DNA of 64,000 bases from Atherix ibis (Eukaryota > Arthropoda > Insecta > Diptera > Athericidae), in contig OY282610.1 in assembly GCA_958298945.1 (NCBI GenBank), forward strand, positions 33,549,667 to 33,613,666. Direction: 5' to 3'. This document shows positions 61,701 to 64,000 of this stretch, one piece after another. Each line of letters starts with the position of its first letter. Positions within the stretch are counted from its first letter, which is position 1. Position numbers and translations under genes: made by a program. The notes below the pieces were generated by a model that was not told the origin of the DNA, did not search any database, and worked only from the letters and a program-made list of their open reading frames with translations.

Positions 61701-64000
61701 GCATATCGGCCTATAGGAAGACGGGTCAGTCCGTATCCCGTCCGGAGACTTGGGAAGGATAACCCCATCTCCTATTTTCCATTCACTCGGAAATACACCA
61801 CTCTCCAGGCATTCATCGTACAGGCTACTAACATGTGCGGAAATAGTCCACCAAACACTCCTCATCATTTGACTAGTCACGCCATCCAATCCTGGGGCAC
61901 TTCGTACTTTCGTGCTCCACACAGAAAAAAAAGAAGAAAGGATCAAATTTTCAAATTCAACTTGCCAATTTCCGTCTTTCCGAAGCCACCAAAATTTTCA
62001 TCAAATTTCCCTATAATTTTCTTTACGCCATTTTTTCACTATTCAAATGTTTTGCTTAAAATTCGTTCGATTCTTATAAATTAGATCCTTTTTCCTTTCC
62101 TCTTTGATTTTCATAGTTGATGATTTAAATTTTTGGTGCAATACTAAAAATAAATTGTTAAATTTAACTCTTTTCAAAACTAATTTTTACACTGCACAAA
62201 TAATTTGATTTTGCTTAATAAAAAAAACATTCTATTTTTTATATTTATCATTATCGATAGTATCGTAAGCACTGTCATTAATAATAATTATTTTCTTGTT
62301 ATTATTTTTATTTAAATTTATTTTCACATTTTTATTTAAAGGCTTATAAATTTAGTAGATTTTGATTTTGCTAGAAATTTTTTTTTTTTTTTTAAAGAAT
62401 ATTTAATTTTTTATTTATATACCATACAATTGTGTTGTTTTTGTTTATCGGAAAATTTCAGGTCCCTATCAACATGTCAAATATGAACGATCGAATCCTG
62501 ATCATAAATATGGTTTCATCACATCCGTTAAATTCGAACACCATAATTATACCAAAATGGAAGCGTTAGTATTGCAATAATTTTATATTTTTTTTTAAAT
62601 TTATTTCCTTTTTTTTTGTTATTTCCTATAATTTCGTATTAATTAACAGGTCATATACTAACTGAATATTTATTTTAACATGTGTTAAAATTTTTTATTA
62701 AATACTAAACAGTTAAAAGGCGAATATAGGAAACTTTTTAGCTGTCATTATTTCTTATGTATATTTTCTACAAAAAATATATAAAAAGATCAAATCTAGT
62801 ATACATAATAATATTCGTACTTTCCAAATTAAAGGCACGATTTTCGTTTTGGAAATTGAAACAAAATTTATTTTTTATAATCAAAATTTTTGTTTGTACT
62901 GATGTTAAAAAAAAAAATAATAATTAATTAACTAACCCTCCTGTTTCCGCCAAATAACTGCATGTGGCCCCCATATTTGCGATATATTTATTAAAGTGTA
63001 TTTTTTAAAAATGTATATTATTTGTAGTTATCTACGCGACTTAAAGCAAACATATCCAAAAATCACGAACTTATATTCGATTGGGAAAAGTGTACGTGAT
63101 CGTGATCTTTGGGTGATGGAAATAACCGAATCACCTGGTATACATAAGCCGGGAAAACCGGAATTTAAATATATTGCCAATATGCATGGAAACGAAGTGG
63201 TTGGTAGAGAAATGTTGCTGTATTTGGCACGATATTTATGCGAAAATTATCTTACGGACGATCGTATAACAAAACTACTGAATACAACGCGTATCCATTT
63301 GTTGTTCTCGATGAATCCTGATGGATATGAAATTGCTCGCGAAGGTTTGTATCTGAATTCTGAAATAAATGAGAACAATATAATTTTGTATATTTTAATT
63401 TTTAAGGGGATGTAAGCAGCGCTCTTGGTCGAAATAATGCTAATAATGTTGATCTGAATAGGAACTTCCCCGATCAGTATGGCGTAAATGAGTATAATCA
63501 GGTACAACAACCGGAAGTACTGGCTGTTATGAAGTGGTCACAATCATTACCATTCGTTTTATCAGCGAATTTACATGGTGGGGCGCTTGTAGCGAACTAT
63601 CCGTTCGATGATTCGGAGCGTGACTTCCAAGGTCAATTGGATACACCTAAGAGGACTGTTTTCAATCCTACCGAAGATAACAAAGTTTTCGAATACTTGT
63701 CCAGAGTTTATTCTAGTGTAAGTTATTCATTAAATACGGTCTTTATAACTACTAGCTTGTATTTATAAATATCTCTTCATTGGAATTTTCTTTTCGATTA
63801 CCAATTCATAGGCACATCCCCAAATGCATTTGGGCAAATCGTGTCCACTCTTTATGAAAGAGAAATTCTCTGATGGTATTGTGAATGGTGCACAATGGTA
63901 CAGTGTTACCGGAGGTATGCAAGACTGGAACTATGTTAAAGCTGGTATATTTGAAATTACACTTGAGCTGAGCTGCACTAAATTTCCAAATGCGGAAGAA
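26008..64000 (+). CDS. svr: Carboxypeptidase D (silver-like), 5' part, runs off the window
   Basis: Multi-domain metallocarboxypeptidase of the Golgi/secretory pathway that trims C-terminal Arg and Lys from processed peptides. Nine exons are visible: 26008-26463, 48055-48290, 48406-48733, 48871-49022, 50517-50611, 62462-62564, 63028-63344, 63407-63717, 63812-64000 (continues). They join to 729 in-frame codons without a stop. Order: signal peptide (residues about 1-26), catalytic domain 1, transthyretin-like domain, catalytic domain 2. Fly CPD is about 1,400 residues with a third domain and a membrane anchor, so about half the gene is here. Both domains keep the zinc, substrate and catalytic residues. 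The introns hold most of the mobile DNA of the window. Donors at exons 6 (GTTAGT) and 7 (GTTTGT) are weak matches. Confidence 0.93.
26464..28829. other. CPD intron 1, first part
   Basis: AT-rich intron sequence with homopolymer runs, a (CAA)n run near 26952 and a less AT-rich patch at 27220-27500. No coding signal recognised. Confidence 0.5.
28830..30640 (+). mobile_element. Decayed Tc1/mariner-superfamily element, copy A
   Basis: Plus strand 29186-29330 encodes [20 protein letters not shown] and a following [12 protein letters not shown], matching the C-terminal L-K-x-x-I-x-x-x-I-x-x-I-x-P ... N-x-x-x-R-x-x-x-C-x-x-x-x-G segment of Tc1/mariner-superfamily transposases. GAAAAGTGACTGT words nearby derive from the catalytic-core region, frameshifted. 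A second copy in the same orientation, alike through the flanks (e.g. GGTTAGCTGAAAAATAGTTA), lies at about 41200-43250. The ORF at 29186-29674 is part of this debris, not a host gene. Confidence 0.5.
30641..31739. other. CPD intron 1, AT-rich stretch
   Basis: AT-rich; the ORF at 30865-31062 is low-complexity and I see no gene. Confidence 0.5.
31740..32260 (-). pseudogene. Tc1/mariner-superfamily transposase fragment
   Basis: The minus strand encodes [20 protein letters not shown] then [13 protein letters not shown]. This is a decayed version of the [34 protein letters not shown] core that ends in the last catalytic Asp. The Asp is lost (S-L-H). It belongs to the same family as the copies at 28.8 and 41.2 kb. 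Confidence 0.6.
32552..32561. promoter_or_regulatory. DRE-like palindrome GTATCGATAC
   Basis: TATCGATA is the DRE element bound by DREF and BEAF-32 at Drosophila housekeeping promoters. It lies 112 bp upstream of an ATG that opens a signal-peptide-like stretch (next entry). Single 8-bp match in AT-rich DNA, so chance is possible. Confidence 0.3.
32673..32712 (+). other. Orphan signal-peptide-like exon
   Basis: CAAAATG, a good insect start context, opens [14 protein letters not shown]. The sequence then reads G|GTATAA, a possible donor, or continues 18 codons to a stop. Fly CPD has alternative first exons that each carry a signal peptide, so a lost alternative first exon is conceivable, but no carboxypeptidase-like sequence follows before the mariner at 33234. 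Confidence 0.2.
33160..33215. repeat. Hairpin next to the intact mariner
   Basis: Arms 33160-33183 and 33191-33215 (TTTGATTTAACAATTCCATT core) pair over 24 bp with one bulged base and a 7-base loop. It ends 18 bp before the left terminal repeat of the mariner. Confidence 0.7.
33234..34519 (+). mobile_element. Mariner element with perfect terminal repeats
   Basis: The 25-bp ends 33234-33258 and 34495-34519 are perfect inverted copies (GGCTACTATATATATTTCTG...). The 1286-bp length and single-ORF layout are typical of mariner. TA precedes the left end; the right end is followed by CACG, so one boundary may be off by a few bases or the target duplication has decayed. A subterminal 19-bp palindrome (GGCAACACT-A-AGTGTTGCC, 33259-33277) adjoins the left repeat. 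Inserted in CPD intron 1, same strand. Confidence 0.85.
33405..34457 (+). CDS. Mariner transposase, uninterrupted
   Basis: A 350-residue open frame, full mariner length. N-terminal paired [23 protein letters not shown] with the [17 protein letters not shown] hinge ([19 protein letters not shown]), then [15 protein letters not shown] linker motif, [18 protein letters not shown], corresponds to W-V-P-H-x-L. The catalytic triad is in [16 protein letters not shown] and YSPDLAPND, with 34 residues between the second and third Asp (DD34D). The frame ends [12 protein letters not shown]. No stop or frameshift; the protein could be functional. Base composition is markedly richer in GC than the intron around it, fitting recent arrival. 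Confidence 0.92.
   Translation: MELTREHFRAIIFHNFRRGLSRQECIDELKSLYGYEAPSYSTVKNWYNEFNRGRRSLKDEFREGRPKTAVVPENIDAVRELIMQDRHVTYREIEACLGISPTSIHSILHEHLAVKKVCSRWIPHNLTIAQKKARVDWCKEMLKKYDRGASKDVYKIVTGDESWIYAYEPETKQQSTVWVFQDESNPTKVVRGRSTSKQMVACFFGKTGHVATVPLVQRRTVNSEWYTTICLPEVFGEIRKTNKRSRIIVHHDNASSHTSAQTSAFLTGQNVELMGHPPYSPDLAPNDFFLFPHIKKKMRGQRFSSPEDAVEAFKNHVLEVSQSEWKKCFENWFERMQKCINLDGEYFEKQ
34520..36556. other. CPD intron 1, AT-rich, with C tract and CG palindrome
   Basis: AT-rich. A run of 14 C at 34615-34628 is striking in this context. At 36359-36388 ATGACGTACGTGA and TCACGTACGTCAT form a perfect palindrome around TATT, followed by a third TGACGTACG at about 36391. No gene seen. Confidence 0.5.
36728..37715 (+). 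pseudogene. Mariner transposase pseudogene
   Basis: Starts [20 protein letters not shown] and shows, across several frames, [20 protein letters not shown], the [25 protein letters not shown] (first catalytic block, G-D-E changed to E-D-E), FQRANAKPY (second block, H-D-N-A lost) and [17 protein letters not shown] (third Asp intact). Several frameshifts and stops. Not functional. Confidence 0.8.
37834..38220 (-). pseudogene. Selenium-binding protein 1 / methanethiol oxidase, last two exons only
   Basis: SELENBP1 proteins oxidise methanethiol; this is only a C-terminal fragment of one. Exon A, complement(38095-38220), follows CTCTGTAG and encodes [20 protein letters not shown] then [18 protein letters not shown]. 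Exon B, complement(37834-38028), encodes [40 protein letters not shown] and [12 protein letters not shown] before the stop. The intron between (66 bp) is retained with GT-AG ends, so this is captured genomic DNA, not a retrocopy. About 107 of the roughly 470 residues of the family are present and no lesion is visible. Upstream exons are replaced by mariner sequence a few bases past the acceptor. It cannot make the enzyme alone. Confidence 0.88.
38431..38578. repeat. 60-bp snapback inverted repeat
   Basis: Arms 38431-38490 and 38519-38578 pair with one mismatch (core ACTCATAAAAAGTTCATTAC) around a 28-base spacer. The sequences flanking and inside the structure, CTAATCATTAAAAAAA and TTAGATAATATA, each occur twice in direct orientation, a pattern expected from template switching during replication. 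Confidence 0.85.
38579..39173. other. CPD intron 1, AT-rich stretch
   Basis: AT-rich, repeated words such as TATTAACAAAGATAATATT near 38937 and 38982. No gene seen. Confidence 0.5.
39174..40746 (-). mobile_element. Tc1/mariner-superfamily element with DUF4817-type HTH
   Basis: Minus strand, about 1.57 kb. The start near 40600 encodes [20 protein letters not shown], then [36 protein letters not shown] and a [15 protein letters not shown] segment, the standard N-terminal order. The C-terminal end near 39290 encodes LTYEIIFKK. Ends carry a degenerate CGGGT(G)-T-rich repeat. The catalytic middle (39430-39790) is frameshifted. The element is lengthened by a 350-bp internal tandem duplication at 39801-40500. 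Confidence 0.65.
39801..40500. repeat. 350-bp direct tandem duplication
   Basis: 39801-40150 and 40151-40500 are near-identical head-to-tail copies, both starting TTATTCACATACCCATTC and both ending TAGCGTAAAA. The transposase HTH region is therefore encoded twice on the minus strand. Confidence 0.9.
41200..43250 (+). mobile_element. Decayed Tc1/mariner-superfamily element, copy B
   Basis: Second, longer copy of the element at 28830-30640, same orientation. Shared blocks include the GCGAAAAGTGACTGT region, AACATCCATCAAGCAATAAC, and GGTTAGCTGAAAAATAGTTA. Copy B also shows an 18-base internal repeat around AAATTACTACAAAAAGA near 41750-41790. Many small indels; not functional. Confidence 0.5.
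43251..43930. other. CPD intron 1, AT-rich stretch
   Basis: AT-rich; no gene or element recognised. Confidence 0.5.
43931..44314 (-). other. Unidentified 127-residue ORF in a GC-richer patch
   Basis: A minus-strand frame opens [20 protein letters not shown] and continues for 127 residues. The region 43965-44330 is clearly less AT-rich than the intron around it, so it came from elsewhere or was once coding. I recognise no domain. It could be a fragment of a non-LTR element or chance openness in a GC-richer insert. Confidence 0.25.
44499..45202. repeat. 352-bp direct tandem duplication of a mariner 3' fragment
   Basis: 44499-44850 and 44851-45202 are head-to-tail copies (unit starts TTCTATTATTATTGTAATTA). 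On the minus strand each unit encodes a mariner C-terminal segment, [20 protein letters not shown] and then [15 protein letters not shown]. The reading frame even runs across the junction. Confidence 0.85.
45203..47320 (+). mobile_element. Jockey-clade non-LTR retrotransposon fragment, split by a mariner
   Basis: Plus-strand reverse transcriptase remnant. GVFLDI lies just left of the mariner and [18 protein letters not shown] just right, together the conserved F-L-D-V-x-Q-A-F-D-x-V-W-H motif. Further on come AGVPQGS followed by a stop, Y-A-D-E-T-A near 46640 (for Y-A-D-D-T-A), and [12 protein letters not shown] at 46860-46895, then W-T-D-G-L-D-L-W near 47030. Many stops and frameshifts. Decayed and truncated at both ends. 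Confidence 0.75.
45250..46390 (-). mobile_element. Mariner, mauritiana (Mos1-like) type, inactive
   Basis: 1141 bp. Ends are CTAGGTGTATAAGCTTA and the inverse of CCAGGTGTATAAGCTTA, each flanked by TA. The minus strand encodes a Mos1-like transposase in three frames: [40 protein letters not shown] (first Asp), [11 protein letters not shown] (second Asp) and [11 protein letters not shown] (third Asp), ending [19 protein letters not shown]. At least two frameshifts and changes P-D to R-D and A-P to A-S in the last block. Inserted in the Jockey fragment. Confidence 0.88.
47321..48054. other. End of CPD intron 1
   Basis: 47321-47770 is GC-richer debris of unknown origin next to the Jockey fragment. 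It is followed by a 32-bp foldback (separate entry), a C tract of 11 (47869-47879) and AT-rich sequence up to the exon 2 acceptor TTGCAG. Confidence 0.5.
47788..47859. repeat. Perfect 32-bp foldback
   Basis: 47788-47819 and 47828-47859 are exact reverse complements (core CTGTGATATTATTAAAATAA) with an 8-base loop, TTACGCCC. The 72-base size is in the range of small-RNA precursors, but a stem without any mismatch is more typical of a recent foldback insertion or snapback event. Confidence 0.9.
48055..48290 (+). CDS. svr: CPD exon 2: catalytic domain 1
   Basis: Starts after TTGCAG in phase 0 with [23 protein letters not shown] holds the substrate-binding Asn-Arg pair (N174, R175) and [17 protein letters not shown] the third zinc ligand, H217. 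Ends AT|GTAAGT. Confidence 0.93.
48406..48733 (+). CDS. svr: CPD exon 3: end of catalytic domain 1
   Basis: [41 protein letters not shown] and the catalytic glutamate E305 in [13 protein letters not shown]. The 88-residue spacing from H217 to E305 fits the family. The domain is therefore expected to be active. Confidence 0.93.
48871..50611 (+). CDS. svr: CPD exons 4 and 5: transthyretin-like domain
   Basis: Exon 4 (48871-49022) encodes [20 protein letters not shown] and [20 protein letters not shown]. Exon 5 (50517-50611) continues [19 protein letters not shown] and LDFVLKLSS. This is the beta-sandwich that follows each catalytic domain in CPD. Intron 4 (49023-50516) is filled by a mariner whose left end lies about 40 bp past the exon 4 donor. 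Confidence 0.92.
49063..50278 (-). mobile_element. Dead mariner in CPD intron 4
   Basis: 1216 bp between inverted ends GGTTGATGCAAAAGTTA (49063-49079 and its complement 50262-50278). The minus strand shows [32 protein letters not shown], then after a frameshift [29 protein letters not shown] and [17 protein letters not shown]. All three catalytic Asp remain, but the frame breaks near 49750 and at the 3' end. Its left end is 40 bp past the exon 4 splice donor. Confidence 0.85.
50612..50867. other. Start of CPD intron 5, AT-rich
   Basis: AT-rich, with an (AT)n run at about 50826-50844. No gene seen. Confidence 0.5.
50868..52970 (-). mobile_element. Outer Tc1/mariner-superfamily element, split by an inner mariner
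   Basis: Ends AGGGTGGGTCATCT (50868) and the inverse of AGGATGGGCCATCT (ending 52970) are each bordered by ATATAA. The minus strand right part opens [20 protein letters not shown] (52860 downward), a typical transposase start. The left part encodes [20 protein letters not shown] (51118 downward), the K-x-x-V-Y-x-N-x-P-x-T-I-x-x-L-K-x-x-I-R C-terminal motif. The catalytic middle is mostly gone or frameshifted. The element flanks a complete mariner at 51272-52551, so it is the older of the two. Confidence 0.7.
51272..52551 (+). mobile_element. Inner mariner (irritans-like), inactive by few lesions
   Basis: 1280 bp between perfect inverted ends ACAGTTCGGCTGAAAAGTT, flanked by TA on both sides. 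The plus-strand transposase starts [20 protein letters not shown] at 51451. It runs through [20 protein letters not shown] and [20 protein letters not shown] to a stop at 51889, then resumes [48 protein letters not shown] and [14 protein letters not shown]. All three catalytic Asp are present. I count one in-frame stop and two single-base-type frameshifts (near 52115 and 52370). Confidence 0.88.
52977..54600. other. CPD intron 5, AT-rich
   Basis: Extremely AT-rich with A and T runs. No gene or element recognised. Confidence 0.5.
54601..56480 (-). mobile_element. Non-LTR retrotransposon remnant
   Basis: A GC-richer insert, clearest from 55180 to 56480. On the minus strand 56160-56240 encodes [20 protein letters not shown], the reverse-transcriptase catalytic motif (FADD). 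Farther downstream, 55480-55640 encodes [18 protein letters not shown] and then HVFFHHPRF, matching the L-T-G-H-G-x-F-x-x-Y-L-x-R-F ... H-x-F-F-x-C-P-R-F C-terminal zinc-finger tail. Many stops. The order is correct for a minus-strand element whose 5' half is lost. 54601-55180 may be its 3' tail. Confidence 0.65.
56690..57660 (-). mobile_element. Dead mariner remnant
   Basis: The minus strand encodes [20 protein letters not shown] then [19 protein letters not shown] (first catalytic block, G-D-E-K-W changed to G-D-Q-K-W) and [20 protein letters not shown]. An HTH stretch near 57340-57440 and the start near 57560 are frameshifted. It is close to the transposase at 36559-37746 ([17 protein letters not shown]). 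The exact terminal repeats are not clear to me. Confidence 0.65.
57661..59879. other. CPD intron 5, AT-rich with (AAAT)n microsatellite
   Basis: Very AT-rich. A tetranucleotide run AAAT is repeated for about 43 bp at 58675-58717. No gene recognised. Confidence 0.55.
59880..61950 (-). mobile_element. R1-clade non-LTR retrotransposon, 5' truncated
   Basis: A GC-rich block in an AT-rich intron. Minus-strand reverse transcriptase runs from 61946 down: [49 protein letters not shown] and [10 protein letters not shown], then frameshifted [18 protein letters not shown] and [15 protein letters not shown] (catalytic YADD intact). The C-terminal [15 protein letters not shown] with [17 protein letters not shown] is a C-C-H-C zinc knuckle. 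The endonuclease is missing, so the 5' end is truncated near 61950. 59880-60380 is probably the 3' UTR. At least three frame breaks. Confidence 0.8.
61951..62461. other. End of CPD intron 5
   Basis: AT-rich up to the exon 6 acceptor TTTCAG. TATCGATA occurs near 62254. No gene seen. Confidence 0.5.
62462..64000 (+). CDS. svr: CPD exons 6-9: linker and catalytic domain 2
   Basis: Exon 6 (62462-62564) encodes the linker and [11 protein letters not shown], the start of domain 2. Exon 7 (63028-63344) carries [11 protein letters not shown] with zinc ligands H510 and E513. Exon 8 (63407-63717) carries [12 protein letters not shown] and [17 protein letters not shown]. Exon 9 (63812 to the window end) carries GGMQDWNYV and the catalytic ITLELSC. 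All residues needed for activity are present. The gene continues beyond the window. Confidence 0.92.

Noticed and set aside
1..64000. CRISPR arrays, bacterial operons, prophage or endosymbiont DNA
   Set aside because: No regularly spaced short repeats; every recognisable host gene has spliceosomal introns and eukaryotic homologues.

Overview
The window is AT-rich eukaryotic nuclear DNA with multi-exon genes, GT-AG introns, long introns and many mariner-type transposons. The best fit is an insect. The carboxypeptidase D gene resembles Drosophila silver, and the mariner, Jockey and R1-like elements also fit, so a dipteran is my first guess. That is an inference from protein resemblance only. 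There are no bacterial operons and no CRISPR arrays.

Layout: 1-7.4 kb is a transposon graveyard of Jockey reverse-transcriptase scraps, Tc1/mariner remnants and one dead mariner, with blocks repeated in direct orientation. 7.75-16.15 kb is a compact cluster of four complete housekeeping genes: phosphomannomutase (-), heparan N-sulfatase SGSH (+), the H/ACA snoRNP protein GAR1 (-) and a RUNDC1-like coiled-coil/RUN protein (+). PMM/SGSH and GAR1/RUNDC1 are head-to-head pairs; SGSH and GAR1 converge. 18.5-21.6 kb holds a complete six-exon cytochrome P450 of the CYP4 type. 22.1-23.3 kb holds an orphan exon-like ORF and what I read as a decayed THAP-domain gene.

From 25.2 kb to the window end lies the 5' half of a carboxypeptidase D gene (silver-like). 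I resolve nine exons and 729 in-frame codons: signal peptide, catalytic domain 1, transthyretin-like domain, and most of catalytic domain 2. Intron 1 is 21.6 kb and intron 5 is 11.85 kb, and both are packed with mobile DNA. Contents include one mariner with an uninterrupted 350-residue transposase, several dead mariners, a Mos1-like mariner inserted inside a Jockey element, a mariner nested in a second DNA transposon, and two GC-rich non-LTR elements on the minus strand. The rest is AT-rich sequence in which I see no gene.

The most unusual object is at 36.56-38.38 kb. There, mariner ends with matching terminal repeats and TA flanks enclose the last two exons of a selenium-binding-protein (SELENBP1 / methanethiol oxidase) gene, with reading frame and splice sites intact, in antisense orientation. 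It looks like a composite mariner that moved a piece of a host gene into the CPD intron.

The host genes do not form one pathway. PMM (GDP-mannose supply), CPD (secretory-pathway peptide processing) and SGSH (lysosomal heparan sulfate breakdown) all serve the endomembrane system. GAR1 serves rRNA pseudouridylation and the P450 serves oxidative metabolism.
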